From positions 17,232 through 81,231 of the forward strand of contig PDTK01000032.1 of the NCBI GenBank assembly GCA_002747175.1: a stretch of DNA of 64,000 nt. The letters run 5' to 3'. Position numbers and translations under genes: made by a program. The notes below the pieces were generated by a model, which was not told the DNA's origin, did not search any database, and saw only the letters and a program-made list of their open reading frames with translations. The stretch is from Deltaproteobacteria bacterium (GTDB lineage Bacteria; Desulfobacterota; Desulfobacteria; Desulfobacterales; Desulfosarcinaceae). Each line of letters starts with the position of its first letter. Position 1 is the stretch's first letter. Below, one piece after another: positions 28,784 to 40,007 of this stretch.

Positions 28784-30640
28784 CTATTGGGGAGGCACTT
28801 CGATCTCCAGTTTCTTGAGCCGACGGCTGAGACGGTTGCGGTCAATATCCAGAATTTTGGCGGCAGCCGATTTGTTCCATTGGGTGTGTTGCATGGCCTT
28901 GAGGATGTGTGCACGCTCCACTTCGATGAGTGGTACAATCGGCTCCTGCTCTCGGGAAACCGACGGGGACGCCTCGAAAACATCCAGCCGGTCCTTGAGG
29001 TGCCGTTTTCTGATGATATCGCCGTCACAGCGATAGGCAATCTGAAAGAGTGTGTTGCGCAATTCCCGAATATTGCCGGGCCAATCGTAGGCTTCCAGCA
29101 GTCGGATCGCCTTGGGTGATATGGCCAGGTCTTCATGACCTTCCAGACTCCTGAGGATCATGCGTGCCAGGGGACCGATATCTTCAGGCCGGTCCTTCAA
29201 TGGCGGTGAGGTTATTTCCACGTTCGCCAACCGGTAATACAGGTCGTCCCTGAAATTCAATTGTGCCCGGTTGTGCTTGATATCCTTGTTCGTGGCGGCG
29301 ATGATACGCACATTGATTTTAACGGCTGCGTGTCCGCCCACCCGCCAGACTTCCTGTTCCTGGAGGGCGCGAAGCAGTTTGGCCTGCTGTTCCAGGGGCA
29401 TGTCTCCGATTTCATCGAGAAACAGGGTGCCCTTGTTGGCCAGTTCGAGAAGGCCGGGTTTTTGTTTGGTGGCGCCGGTAAAAGCCCCCTTTTCATGGCC
29501 GAACAATTCACTTTCGAACATGGAAGCCGGAACGGCGCTGCAGTTGCAGGCAATGAACTGCCCCGTCCGGCAGGATCGGGTATGAATGTAACGGGCGATG
29601 ACCTCCTTGCCCGTGCCGGTTTCGCCATAAATCAACACTGCCACATTATACTGGGCGATGCGCTGGATATCCTGAAACACTTTAAGCGTGTTGGGGCTGC
29701 GGGCGATGATGCCGACGGATTCCAGTTCATGGATCAGTCGCTTCTCATCACGGCCGAGGCCTTCTTTGGGATTTCCTTGCGCAAAAATCGCATCGGCCAT
29801 ATAGCCGGCGGATGCCGTCATCAGATCACGGTCGGTATCCGAGAAAACACCATTATATTCGGGGTGATCCAGGTAGATGCATCCGATGGGATGCTCCTTT
29901 TCTATCAGGGGGAAACACAGCACCGAGCGAAGGTCCATGGGAAGGGTGGATTCCGGCATGTTCAGCTCCTCGGCAGCACTGCGGCAGTACACCCCGTCCC
30001 CCTGGTTGAGGACCTGCTTCAAGATGGCGTGGATCGTTTTGGGCAGCGCGACGTCCGGCCCAAACCCCCGCATATGCGCGATGGTCATTCCTCCGGATTC
30101 TTTCAAACCGGCCAGGATTCCGCGTTTGGCCCCGGTGGTTTCCAACAGTGCCGACAGGATCAGGCTACCGGGATCCGTATCTGCGGGTGACGCATACAAC
30201 TCGGTGACCAGTTTCAAGACCCGGTTGAGTTTATACCGCAAATCGTGCTTCGTATCGATGTGGGTGATCAGTTTGGTTGACGTGACCTCATCCCACGAGG
30301 TGTCATCCCGATCGGAAAAAGAAACAAATCCGAAGTTCGCCCCCTGTTGGGAACGGGTATCGTTCACGAAGGTAAAAAGGTAATCGTGAATACGAAAGGA
30401 ATCGCTGTGATCCAACGGATATCGCTGAATCCGCTGGTCGTTGACATAGGTGCCGTTGGTGCTGCCTTCATCAATCAGAAAATACTGGCCATCAATTTTT
30501 TCGATGCGGGCATGTTTTCTGGAGACCCCGGCCGCATCCAATAACACGTCGTTTCCCTGACCACGCCCGATGTGCGTGTTGTCTTCCAGGGGGAACACGT
30601 TGAAAAAATGGGAATTCTTTGAGATAATTAGACTCGGCAT
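28784..30640 (-). CDS. Sigma-54-dependent Fis family regulator with FHA and GAF domains
   Basis: FHA (IGRGQGNDVLLDAAGVSRKHARI), AAA+ GETGTGKEVIARYIH, GAFTGA loop, C-terminal HTH_8. Confidence 0.92.
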   Translation of the reverse strand: MPSLIISKNSHFFNVFPLEDNTHIGRGQGNDVLLDAAGVSRKHARIEKIDGQYFLIDEGSTNGTYVNDQRIQRYPLDHSDSFRIHDYLFTFVNDTRSQQGANFGFVSFSDRDDTSWDEVTSTKLITHIDTKHDLRYKLNRVLKLVTELYASPADTDPGSLILSALLETTGAKRGILAGLKESGGMTIAHMRGFGPDVALPKTIHAILKQVLNQGDGVYCRSAAEELNMPESTLPMDLRSVLCFPLIEKEHPIGCIYLDHPEYNGVFSDTDRDLMTASAGYMADAIFAQGNPKEGLGRDEKRLIHELESVGIIARSPNTLKVFQDIQRIAQYNVAVLIYGETGTGKEVIARYIHTRSCRTGQFIACNCSAVPASMFESELFGHEKGAFTGATKQKPGLLELANKGTLFLDEIGDMPLEQQAKLLRALQEQEVWRVGGHAAVKINVRIIAATNKDIKHNRAQLNFRDDLYYRLANVEITSPPLKDRPEDIGPLARMILRSLEGHEDLAISPKAIRLLEAYDWPGNIRELRNTLFQIAYRCDGDIIRKRHLKDRLDVFEASPSVSREQEPIVPLIEVERAHILKAMQHTQWNKSAAAKILDIDRNRLSRRLKKLEIEVPPQ

Positions 30641-30821
30641 ATCAATCTGTCGTGTTGCGATGCGGTTTCAATTCGGAATCGGTTTCAAAGCATTGTATGC
30701 AACATGAGGTGTTTTGTAAAGCGATTGAACGCAAGGTTCCGGAATTCACCCAATGCGCCATTGGGGGGGTAACGCAGATATCGGGCTTCCTGCGAAGTCA
30801 TTAACAGGTCTGGAGGAGACG

Positions 30822-31358
30822 ATGCATTCTGACACCATCATCGATTTCATCACCGGCAAGGCGGTGGCGGACATCGGGGCGGAAGCCAACCGCCAACAGG
30901 TGGAACGTTTTTTGGTCAAACACAAAGGGTTTCGTGTCGAAGATATTCGGGTGAGCGCCCCCATCTGTGTGGACATCGACGGCGACGAATACCGATCATT
31001 CATAGACCTGGTGGTGGTGATTGGCGAAACGCCGGTAATCGCATTCAAATGTGCCGCCGGGTCGCTGGGTTCACGGGAGCGGGAGATCGTCTCTGCAGCG
31101 CGGCTTTACCATGCCACGCCATTGCCGCGGGCCATCGTGTCCGATGGGACCCATGCCATCATCTTCGACGGCGCCACCGGCAAAAAAATCGGTGAAGAGA
31201 TGGCCGCCATCCCCAGCCGAAGCGAAGCGGTTCAATTGGCCGGGGAAAAGCCGCAGCCCCCCTTACCGCCCGAACGGCTGGCCAGGGTAAAGCTCGTCTT
31301 CCGTTCCTATGATTCCATGAATGTCAACGTGGACAGGTCTCATCCCTCAAAATCATAA
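30822..31358 (+). CDS. Stand-alone HsdR N-terminal-like (PD-(D/E)XK fold) protein
   Basis: VERFLVKHKGFRVEDIRVSAPICVDIDGDEYRSFIDLVVVIGETPVIAFKCAAGSLGSRERE; SD GGAGG before ATG 30822. Confidence 0.65.
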   Translation: MHSDTIIDFITGKAVADIGAEANRQQVERFLVKHKGFRVEDIRVSAPICVDIDGDEYRSFIDLVVVIGETPVIAFKCAAGSLGSREREIVSAARLYHATPLPRAIVSDGTHAIIFDGATGKKIGEEMAAIPSRSEAVQLAGEKPQPPLPPERLARVKLVFRSYDSMNVNVDRSHPSKS

Positions 31359-31410
31359 TTGTGTGCGATACGGAACATCTGCAAAACAGAGCCGCCAGGC
31401 GCCGTCCGGA

Positions 31411-32091
31411 CTATTGACCTGCGACATCTTTGCCGCAGTGTTTGCACACCTTGGCCCGTTTTTTAATGATTTCTGCACAAAACGGGCATTCACGCGTGAA
31501 AAACCGTTCATGGATTTTGCTGATGGCAGCATCCACCTGCTCCTGCAGGCGTTGGTTGCCGAATTTGAGGTTGCGGATGGGCTCAATGGCTTCCAGTTCA
31601 CCGATATCACCTATCATTTCAGCGGCCTTCATGCGCACCCGGACCGGCTCGGACGGATCCGTGAGCAGACGCAAAATGGTAATTCCATCATTGTTCACAA
31701 AGCAGTCCGCCAGTACGGAGAATCCTTTTTTGATATTCTGCTTCAGAGCTTCCTCCTCAGCGAGGATTTTATCGTCGATAACCTGTCCCTGGGCGCCGAC
31801 CGGGCTGAAAACGGGAATCAGTTCAAACTGTTCCGTACCGGGGTAGTTGATGCAGCGATAAGAGGCATGGTGCGCATAGTTGTCCAACAGGTTATCCCAT
31901 CCCTTGGTATACAGGGGACATTCGTCATTGAAACACATGAACAGATAGGGGGTTCCCCAGCCCAGGCCGTCTCCCACGTTGATGGGCGGCACTTCCCAGA
32001 TGCTCATCTGAATGCTGCAGTGCGGGCAGGTGGGTTTTTCCATTCCCATGACCTTTTCCAAGACTTCTTCTTTGGTTTCAAAAGCCATCAA
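31411..32091 (-). CDS. Zinc-ribbon, HEAT-like repeat protein
   Basis: CPHCSIQM near the N-terminus; CPFCAEIIKKRAKVCKHCGKDV C-terminal ribbon. Confidence 0.7.
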   Translation of the reverse strand: MMAFETKEEVLEKVMGMEKPTCPHCSIQMSIWEVPPINVGDGLGWGTPYLFMCFNDECPLYTKGWDNLLDNYAHHASYRCINYPGTEQFELIPVFSPVGAQGQVIDDKILAEEEALKQNIKKGFSVLADCFVNNDGITILRLLTDPSEPVRVRMKAAEMIGDIGELEAIEPIRNLKFGNQRLQEQVDAAISKIHERFFTRECPFCAEIIKKRAKVCKHCGKDVAGQ

Positions 32092-32181
32092 TTTATCTCC
32101 TAATTAAACAGGTCGGTTCGCGCAACGCGCGATGGGCAGGGGTTATGGTATCCTTATAAAAAAGCGCAAATGGTAAACGGT

Positions 32182-32224
32182 TGTCCGTCCAGAAACAGGC
32201 AAATTGGCCTTTTCCGGACAGACA
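32182..32224. repeat. Short palindromic repeat family R3
   Basis: TGTCCGTCCAGAAACAGGCAAATTGGCCTTTTCCGGACAGACA, near-palindrome. Confidence 0.8.
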
Positions 32225-32561
32225 TTAAAATTAAGGTCTGCTTGAGCGATGTCAAACGGCAACGAATGCAGGCGTTCACAAAGCACTCCTTCCGGCCCAG
32301 CGCAAACATCACAAGATTTGATCGTCGGCTGCAAAACGCCCACAGCCTTGGGCTGCCCCGCTCTATCGCGAATTCAGTGTGGGCGGAATAAAAAGAGAGA
32401 TGGACACTCTGCCCCGGCCCTTTGAACGGGCACACAGACGTGTGGGCCAGACGTCAGGTATCCGGTAACAAATCAGATACGGTTCCTGGCGAAGGCGTAC
32501 GATGAAATTTTCGGTAGAATTTTCGGCTGGTGCAAAGGGTCTAGGGCGGGGCCCCCCAGGC

Positions 32562-32645
32562 ACCCCGCCCTATTTTCTTGTTTTTTTGGCAGAAACAAGG
32601 TGTAAGCTATCAGCCCTTAACCCTCAGAACTCAGAACTACGCCCT
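32562..32645 (-). repeat. Dispersed repeat family R4 (inverted)
   Basis: CCCCGCCCTATTTTCTTGTTTTTTTGGCAGAAACAAGGTGTAAGC...CCTCAGAACTCAGAAC. Confidence 0.65.
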
Positions 32646-32647
32646 CA

Positions 32648-34606
32648 CTACACCTTAAACTTACGAACTTTATCATTGATAAGCCCAGCCAGGGTTGACA
32701 GTCCTTCAGAACTCGTTTTGACCTGGGAGCTGCTGTTGGTGATTTCATTGGAGAACTGATTGACTTCGATGATGTCCCGGGAGATGGATGCCGTGGCCTC
32801 CGAACTCTGAGCAACGGTGGCGTTGACCTCCTGGATACCCGACGAGGCCTGGGCGATGTTGTCGGAAATTTCCCGGGTGGTCACGGATTGCTCCTCCACG
32901 GCGGTGGCGATGGAACTGACGATTTCATCCACATTGCCGATGACATTCGAAATCTCACCGATGTCGGTCACCGTTTCCTGGGTGGAACGTTGAACCTCTT
33001 CAATCTGCTTCTTGATCTCCTGGGTCGCCTCGGATGTCTGCTTGGCCAAATCCTTGATTTCGTTGGCCACCACGGCAAACCCTTTTCCCGCCTCACCGGC
33101 TCGGGCCGCCTCGATGGTGGCATTCAAAGCCAGCAGATTGGTCTGTTCGGAAATTTCCGTGATTACCTCGGTCACCTTGCTGATCGCCTGGGCCGCGTTT
33201 CCCAGGGCATCCACTTTTTGCGAGGTCCCCTGGGCCTTGGATACGGCCGTTCCCGTTATCTCACGGGCCTTTTCAGAATTTTGGGCGATTTCACCCACGC
33301 TGACCGTCATTTGCTCGGTGGCTGTGGCCACCATGTTCAAATTGGTGGCAGCCTGCTCCATGGCTGCGGCCACCGAATTGACATTGGCACTCATCTCTTC
33401 TGCAGACGCGGCCACCGTGTTCGATTTGCCCAGTGCTTCATCGGCATCCGCAGACATTTGCCTGGATATGGATGCCAGATCGGATGACGATTGGGCCAAA
33501 GACGTGGCACTGTCGGCAATATCCTTGATCATGGTCCGCTGATTTCCCAAAAAGGTATTGAACCAGGTGGCCATTTCCCCCATCTCGTCACGGGTATTCA
33601 CTTCCAATTGCTGGGTCAGGTCGCCTTCTCCCTGGGCGATGTCCTTCAAACGCTCCACCACGCTGTGAATGGGTCGGGTCGCCTTGCTCACCAGAAAAAG
33701 GATCACGATAATCGCTGATACCACAACGATCAGGGCAAGGGTAAAGTTCAGGGTCCCCAGGCTCTTGACCGGAGCCATCAGATCTCCGTTATCCGCTCCG
33801 GCAACCACCGTCCAGCCGACCAGGTCGTCCTTTTTGAAGGCAATGTCTCTCACTTTGCCATCATATTCGTACTCGATGGTCCCGGACCCCATGGCAATCA
33901 TCTCTTTGCCAAAGGAAAAATCGTTCATGTTCTGTTCCAGGATCCGCTTTTTGTCCTTGGGATGGGCGATGACGATTCCCCGATAGTCATAGACATATAC
34001 ATATCCATTTTCGCCGATTTTTACGGTATCGATAAATTTATCACTGAAAGAGGCGATCTTGATGACACCGATAAAAACCGCTTTGACCGTGGCGCCCTCG
34101 GCCACGGGGCCGGCAATGACGAAAACGGGATTGCCGGTTGCCCTGCTCCTGATAGCATCCGAAATGGCGTGCTGTCCCTGCATGGCTTTCCTGAAATAAC
34201 CGCGGTCCTTGAGGTTAAACTTGTCGATGTGTCCCGCGTCGGAACTGGCGATCACCGTTCCGTCGGCATCGAGTAGACTCAGGCTTTCATAGTATGCATA
34301 TGCTGCGGTCAGCCCGGTGAGCCATTGATTCGTGGACTCTCGCGCCGCCTCTCCCAGAAAACCGTTTTTGAGCGCCCTTTTCAGGACATCCGCCTTGCTC
34401 CATGTCTTGACATCCTGTTTGCGGTCGTTGATCCACGAAATCATCATCTTCGAGGTGGCGTCGGCCACATGCTGTGCATCATTGAAAATGGCCGATTTGA
34501 GGGCGTTGCGTGATTTGATATACGAGATTGTGGCGGAAAACCCCATTCCCACGACGATCAGGGTTAACATCGGGATCAAAAATTTGTTTTTCAGGTTCCA
34601 TTTCAT
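32648..34606 (-). CDS. Methyl-accepting chemotaxis protein with Cache-type sensor domain
   Basis: [42 protein letters not shown] signalling hairpin; HAMP; periplasmic dCache-like region. Confidence 0.93.
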   Translation of the reverse strand: MKWNLKNKFLIPMLTLIVVGMGFSATISYIKSRNALKSAIFNDAQHVADATSKMMISWINDRKQDVKTWSKADVLKRALKNGFLGEAARESTNQWLTGLTAAYAYYESLSLLDADGTVIASSDAGHIDKFNLKDRGYFRKAMQGQHAISDAIRSRATGNPVFVIAGPVAEGATVKAVFIGVIKIASFSDKFIDTVKIGENGYVYVYDYRGIVIAHPKDKKRILEQNMNDFSFGKEMIAMGSGTIEYEYDGKVRDIAFKKDDLVGWTVVAGADNGDLMAPVKSLGTLNFTLALIVVVSAIIVILFLVSKATRPIHSVVERLKDIAQGEGDLTQQLEVNTRDEMGEMATWFNTFLGNQRTMIKDIADSATSLAQSSSDLASISRQMSADADEALGKSNTVAASAEEMSANVNSVAAAMEQAATNLNMVATATEQMTVSVGEIAQNSEKAREITGTAVSKAQGTSQKVDALGNAAQAISKVTEVITEISEQTNLLALNATIEAARAGEAGKGFAVVANEIKDLAKQTSEATQEIKKQIEEVQRSTQETVTDIGEISNVIGNVDEIVSSIATAVEEQSVTTREISDNIAQASSGIQEVNATVAQSSEATASISRDIIEVNQFSNEITNSSSQVKTSSEGLSTLAGLINDKVRKFKV

Positions 34607-35209
34607 GGTGTCAGCCCTCCATTTTGCAAAAATTCTATCATTCTGTTAATATTAACAATTTAAAACAAACCTTCCTGTCCCAGCCGCTCGGCGGTTTTGG
34701 CATCAATGTAAAACCAGAACTTTGGGGCCTGCTTTGACGAGAGGGCATCATCAATGCCTAAAATCCGGCGTTTTCTCTTGCTGAGGATGAATATCGGTGA
34801 TTGGTGGAAAGACTTGAGAATATTTTATGCAATGCGCAGCGCGCGGCTTTCCCGGCAGGGTGAAAAAAAATGAGCTGCCACCGGCTCAGGAGATTGCCTT
34901 GTAAAGGCTGAAATTGCACTTTGACAATAGTGCCCATAAAGGATAAAATCTGTTTATGTAAATCCTTTAAGATGACATATCCCGCCTGAACTTGAGGGCT
35001 TGTCTCGGTTTGTATGCCGTCAACTCGTGATAAAAAAATGCCGTATCATTTGTCAGCTATTCGGCAACCTATCGGTTATTTCAGGAATGATCGACGGCCG
35101 TCGAAGCATCTGTGAGGTTATGCGATAGAGGCAAATCATCGACCACCCGCTGGGTTAGGCGAGGGTTGGGGGATACGTGCTGAGGACTGATAGGTAACGG
35201 ATTATTTTG

Positions 35210-35254
35210 GTGCCTTTCCGAAAATGGCCAATTTGCCTATTTCCGGAAAGACAC
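35210..35254. repeat. Short palindromic repeat family R3, most complete copy
   Basis: GTGCCTTTCCGAAAATGGCCAATTTGCCTATTTCCGGAAAGACAC, 45-bp near-palindrome. Confidence 0.85.
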
Positions 35255-35353
35255 TATGTTATAACTTACATGACTAATTTGAAAAACAGGCTGCCAACTG
35301 CCGCACCAGAGCAGATGGCGGCCACGAACACCACAACCAGGAGGAGAAGCCAA

Positions 35354-36904
35354 ATGAAAAGACTTATTATCGCAGCCTTGACCCTTGTCGTTTTAATTGG
35401 GTTCGCCACCGCCGCCGGTGCCGCCACACTAAAAGTCGGCCTGGATGCCGATCCGGTCTCCCTGGACCCCCAGGTTCAGTTGTCCGGCGGTATGCTGCAA
35501 CTTTCCCACTGGGTATTCGATCCCCTGGTCCGCTGGACCCAGGAGATGACCTTCGAGCCCCGCCTGGCCACCCGATGGGAACGTCTCGACGATTTGACCA
35601 TGCGGTTTTATCTGCGCGAAGGCGTACAATTCCACAGCGGCAATCCCTTCACCGCCAAGGACGTCAAATGGTCCTTTGAACGCATGCGAAAATCGGCCGA
35701 CTTCAAAGGACTTCTGGCCCCTTTCGAAGGCTGCATCATCGTGGATGACTATACCGTCGACATCAAAACCAAAAAACCCTACCCCCTGGTCCTGAACATG
35801 ACCACCTACTTTTTTGCCATGGACTCCAAATTTTACACCGGAACGGACAAGAATGGCCAGCCCAAGGACATGATCCTCAAAGTCGGGGAATCTTTTTCCC
35901 AGAACAACGCCTCCGGCACCGGTCCTTTCATCGTGACCAACAGACAACACAATGTGGTCCTGGAGATGGAAAGAAACAAGAACTACTGGGATACCCAGTC
36001 ACCGGGCAATGTCACCAAGTTCATCCTGACCCCCATCAAGGAAAATGCCACCCGTGTGGCGGCCCTGCTTTCCGGCGGCGTGGACTTCATCGCTCCGCTG
36101 CCGCCCCAGGATTTCAACCGCATTGAAAAAGACGACAATCTCAAACTGGTGATGATCAACGGCGGACGCATCATTACCTTCCAGATGAACCAGAAACGGT
36201 GTCCCCCACTCCGGGAGAAAAAAGTGCGCCAGGCCATTGTGTACGCGATCAACAACGCCGGTATTGTCAAAAAAATCATGAAAAACAAAGCCACTCTCGC
36301 GGCTCAGCAGGGCCCCAAGGGCTATGCCGGCTACAAAGAGAACCTGACCGCCAGGTACGACCTTAAAAAGGCCAAAGCCCTCATGAAAGAGGCCGGCTTT
36401 GCCAACGGCTTCGAGATCACCATGATGGCCCCCAACAACCGTTATGTCAACGATGCCAAAATCGCCGAAGCCGCCGCCTCGATGCTGGGCAAAATCGGTA
36501 TCAAAGTCAACCTGAAAACCATGCCCAAGGCCCAGTACTGGAACGAATTCGATGCCCGGGCGGCCGACATGATGCTGATCGGTTGGCACTCCGATACCGA
36601 AGACTCCGGCAACTTCTCTGAATTTCTCATGATGTGCGAAAACAAAGATACCGGCTACGGCCAGTACAACTCCGGCTACTGCAATCCCGATGTGGACAAG
36701 CTGGTGCTCGCCGCCCAGTCCGAGACGGACCTGGCCAAGCGTGCCAAGATTCTCCAGGAAGTTGAACAGATCCTTTACGATGATGCGGCCTTCGTGCCCT
36801 TGCATTGGCAGAACCACGCCTATGGCGCCAAAAAGAATTTGATGATCAAACCGATCCTCAACCCGATGAACTTCCCCTACTTTGGAGATCTGGTGGTGAA
36901 ATAA
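35354..36904 (+). CDS. Peptide/nickel-type ABC transporter substrate-binding protein
   Basis: SBP family 5: LKVGLDADPVSLDPQVQLSGGML...FEPRLATRWERLDDLTMRFYLREGVQFHSGNPFTAKDVKWSFERM; start at MKRLIIA. Confidence 0.92.
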   Translation: MKRLIIAALTLVVLIGFATAAGAATLKVGLDADPVSLDPQVQLSGGMLQLSHWVFDPLVRWTQEMTFEPRLATRWERLDDLTMRFYLREGVQFHSGNPFTAKDVKWSFERMRKSADFKGLLAPFEGCIIVDDYTVDIKTKKPYPLVLNMTTYFFAMDSKFYTGTDKNGQPKDMILKVGESFSQNNASGTGPFIVTNRQHNVVLEMERNKNYWDTQSPGNVTKFILTPIKENATRVAALLSGGVDFIAPLPPQDFNRIEKDDNLKLVMINGGRIITFQMNQKRCPPLREKKVRQAIVYAINNAGIVKKIMKNKATLAAQQGPKGYAGYKENLTARYDLKKAKALMKEAGFANGFEITMMAPNNRYVNDAKIAEAAASMLGKIGIKVNLKTMPKAQYWNEFDARAADMMLIGWHSDTEDSGNFSEFLMMCENKDTGYGQYNSGYCNPDVDKLVLAAQSETDLAKRAKILQEVEQILYDDAAFVPLHWQNHAYGAKKNLMIKPILNPMNFPYFGDLVVK

Positions 36905-37035
36905 ACGCCCTGGTGGTAAAATGGCGCCCCTTTGGAGATATCCCCAGCACTATATAATGACGGGGAAACGAAGGGGCGCCTTCATTGTTGTCACCTTGTT
37001 GAACGAGATCTGAACACGGAATTGGAATAACATCT

Positions 37036-38022
37036 ATGTTCGTTTTTATCGTACGCAGACTGATCCAGGCGGTTTTGGTCATGCTGGTCATCAGCCTGGT
37101 GGGTTTTTCCATCAAGGACCAAATCGGCGACCCGGTCAGAGACCTGGTGGGCGAGCGGGTTACCCCTGCGGAGCGGGCCGTGATCGCTGAACAGATGGGG
37201 CTCAACGACCCTTTTGCCACTCAGTATTTCCGGTTTGTGAAAAACGCCATCACCAAAGGAGACCTAGGGCGTTCTTTCCTGTATAACAAGCCCAACTTGG
37301 AAGTCATTGTCGGACATGCGCCGGCCACCATTGAACTGGTGTTCGGCACGGCCCTGATTATCATCGTCGTCTCTTTGCCACTGGGGGTTTATTGTGCCTT
37401 GCGGCCCAAAACCATCCTCTCCCGTTTTATCATGAGTTTTTCCACCCTGGGGGTCTCCATGCCCGTGTTTTTGACGGCCATCCTGCTGATTTTTTTATTT
37501 GCCATCCATTGGCAGATTCTGCCCTCCTATGGCAGGGGAGCGACCGTGGATCTTTTCGGCCTGGGCTTGTGGGAAACCGGAATGCTCACCATAGATGGCC
37601 TGTTGCATCTGATCCTGCCCTGTATCTCCTTGTCCACCCTCATGCTGCCGCTGTTCATCCGCCTGATCCGGTCCGAAATGATGGAAGTGCTGGGAACCGA
37701 ATACATCAAATTCGCCTGGGCCAAGGGCCTCACGCCGACCAGGGTGTGGATGGTGCACGCCTTTAAAAACACCCTGCTGCCGGTCATCACGGTCTTTGGG
37801 GTGCAAATCGGCATCATGTTCGCGTTCACCCTGCTCACGGAACTGGTTTTCCAATGGCCGGGCATGGGTTTCATGTTCCTGGAGGCCGTTCACCGGGCAG
37901 ATATCTCTTTGTTGATTGCCTATCTCGTGGTGGTGGCCACCATCTTTGTGCTTGTGAATACGATTGTTGACATCCTTTACGGTTTTATCAATCCCACCGT
38001 AAGAATCGCCGGGACGAAATGA
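37036..38022 (+). CDS. ABC transporter permease (DppB/OppB-like)
   Basis: DPFATQYFRFVKNAITKGDLGRSF; YIKFAWAKGLTPTRVWMVHAFKNTLLPVITVFG. Confidence 0.92.
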   Translation: MFVFIVRRLIQAVLVMLVISLVGFSIKDQIGDPVRDLVGERVTPAERAVIAEQMGLNDPFATQYFRFVKNAITKGDLGRSFLYNKPNLEVIVGHAPATIELVFGTALIIIVVSLPLGVYCALRPKTILSRFIMSFSTLGVSMPVFLTAILLIFLFAIHWQILPSYGRGATVDLFGLGLWETGMLTIDGLLHLILPCISLSTLMLPLFIRLIRSEMMEVLGTEYIKFAWAKGLTPTRVWMVHAFKNTLLPVITVFGVQIGIMFAFTLLTELVFQWPGMGFMFLEAVHRADISLLIAYLVVVATIFVLVNTIVDILYGFINPTVRIAGTK

Positions 38023-38939
38023 GAACAAAACTCCAAAAATTCAAAGCATCCTACTTTTTTTACAGTTTCAAACGGGACAAGGTGGCGATCTTTTCCTTTG
38101 TTGCCCTGATGATATTCCTGCTGTTAGCGCTAACTGCGCCGTGGGTGGCCCCCATGGATCCCTATGATTCAGACAATATCGACATCATGAATTCGGAAAT
38201 GCCGCCGGTCTGGATGGAGGAAGGGAGCCGTGAATTCCTCCTGGGAACGGACAACCAGGGCCGGGATATGTTCTCCACCATGTTGTACGGACTGCGGACC
38301 TCCATCGTCATCGGCCTTGGCGCCGTGGCGCTTCAGGGAATCATCGGGGTGATCGTGGGCCTGTTTGCCGGCTACATGGGCGGGAAACTGGATGCCGTAC
38401 TCATGCGGCTGGCCGATATCCAGTTCTCCTTTCCCTACCTGATGGTGGCCATTTTCATGTCGGCCATCTTTCAGGTGGCCTTCGGCCTGGGCAGTTTTGA
38501 ACGCCTGGCCGTGCCCCTGCTGATCGTCATCATCGGTCTGTCCAATTGGCCCATGTTCGCCCGGACCATCCGCGCCTCGGTCATCGGTGAAAAAAACAAG
38601 GAATACGTGGAGGCCGCCCGGGTTATCGGCCTTCCCACGCGGACCATTGTGTTTCGCCATATTTTGCCCAACTCGCTCACCTCGGTCATGGTCATTTCCA
38701 CCATCCAGGTGGCCAATGCGGTGATGAGCGAGGCGGCACTTTCCTTTCTGGGGTTGGGTATGCCGGTGACCCGGCCTTCCCTGGGCTCGTTGATCCGGGC
38801 CGGCCAGGAATTCTTTTTCTCCGGATCATGGTGGATTACGGTTTTTCCGGGCATCTGGCTGGTGCTCTTTGTGCTGGTCATCAACCTGCTGGGCGACTGG
38901 CTGAGGGATGTGCTGAACCCCAAATTGTATAAAGGTTAG
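38019..38939 (+). CDS. ABC transporter permease (DppC/OppC-like)
   Basis: FLLGTDNQGRDMFSTMLYGLRTSIVIGLGAV; EYVEAARVIGLPTRTIVFRHILPNSL. Confidence 0.92.
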   Translation: MRTKLQKFKASYFFYSFKRDKVAIFSFVALMIFLLLALTAPWVAPMDPYDSDNIDIMNSEMPPVWMEEGSREFLLGTDNQGRDMFSTMLYGLRTSIVIGLGAVALQGIIGVIVGLFAGYMGGKLDAVLMRLADIQFSFPYLMVAIFMSAIFQVAFGLGSFERLAVPLLIVIIGLSNWPMFARTIRASVIGEKNKEYVEAARVIGLPTRTIVFRHILPNSLTSVMVISTIQVANAVMSEAALSFLGLGMPVTRPSLGSLIRAGQEFFFSGSWWITVFPGIWLVLFVLVINLLGDWLRDVLNPKLYKG

Positions 38940-39017
38940 GGCGAAAGCCTTGATCCCGATCAAATTTGCCTGTTTCCGGGAAGACACGAAACAGGCGAGG
39001 GATAAAACAACATTGCA

Positions 39018-40007
39018 ATGAGCAACTTACTGGAAGTAAACAACCTGGAAGTCAAATTCGGCCTGCGCACCGGCGACCTGACAGCCATCAACGGCATCAG
39101 CTTCTCCCTGGATCGCGGCCAGCGCATGGGGCTGGTCGGTGAAAGCGGCGCCGGCAAATCGGTCACCGGCTTTGCCATCATCAACCTGATCAGCAAACCG
39201 GGTTTTATCTCCGACGGTCAGGTGATATTCAACAGCCAGAATCTGGCGACGCTTTCCGATGAGGCCATGCGCAAAATCCGGGGCAACCGGATCAGCATGA
39301 TTTTCCAGGACCCCATGATGACCCTCAATCCGGTTCTGACCATCGGCACCCAGATGGTGGAAACCCTGATGGCCCATCGCAGCATCACCCGGGCCGATGC
39401 CGAGAGCATCGCCTTGGAAAAGCTGGGAAAAGTCCAGATCCCGTCGCCGGAAAAACGCCTGGCCCAGTACCCCCACGAATTTTCCGGCGGCATGCGCCAA
39501 CGCATCGTCATCGCCATCGCCCTGCTTACCGATCCGGATATCATCATCGCCGATGAGCCCACCACGGCCCTGGACGTCACCATTCAGGCCGAAATCATGG
39601 AGTTGTTGCAGGATTTGTGCGAATCCGAGAAAACCGGTCTGATCCTGATTACCCATGACCTGGGTGTGGTTTCCCAGGTAACCGAAAACATCGCTGTGAT
39701 GTATGCCGGTAAAATCGTGGAGACCGGTCCCACGGCCCAGGTGGTCAATGCCCCCCGGCACCCCTACACCCAAGGGCTGATCAAGGCCCTTCCCGGCAGC
39801 CTGCAACCGGGGGCCAGATTGAATCAGATCCCCGGCATGATGCCGACCCTGACCGACATCCCCCCCGGCTGCGCCTTCAACCCACGCTGCACCCTGTGCG
39901 AACCGATCTGCCGGGAGCAGGAGCCGCCCTTTATCACCATCGGCCCGGACACCTGCAAGGTGGCCTGCCACATGGTACAACCCGACACCAATAAGACAGC
40001 GACATGA
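39018..40007 (+). CDS. ABC transporter ATP-binding protein (DppD/OppD-like)
   Basis: GESGAGKSVTGFAI; EFSGGMRQRIVIAIALLTDPDIIIADEPTTALD. Confidence 0.95.
   Translation: MSNLLEVNNLEVKFGLRTGDLTAINGISFSLDRGQRMGLVGESGAGKSVTGFAIINLISKPGFISDGQVIFNSQNLATLSDEAMRKIRGNRISMIFQDPMMTLNPVLTIGTQMVETLMAHRSITRADAESIALEKLGKVQIPSPEKRLAQYPHEFSGGMRQRIVIAIALLTDPDIIIADEPTTALDVTIQAEIMELLQDLCESEKTGLILITHDLGVVSQVTENIAVMYAGKIVETGPTAQVVNAPRHPYTQGLIKALPGSLQPGARLNQIPGMMPTLTDIPPGCAFNPRCTLCEPICREQEPPFITIGPDTCKVACHMVQPDTNKTAT

Noticed and set aside
29261-30190. 309-aa plus-strand ORF
   Set aside because: Antisense to the sigma-54 regulator; no motifs.
30822-31358. Restriction-modification or defence system
   Set aside because: Only a single HsdR_N-like domain protein; no methyltransferase, specificity subunit or helicase nearby.
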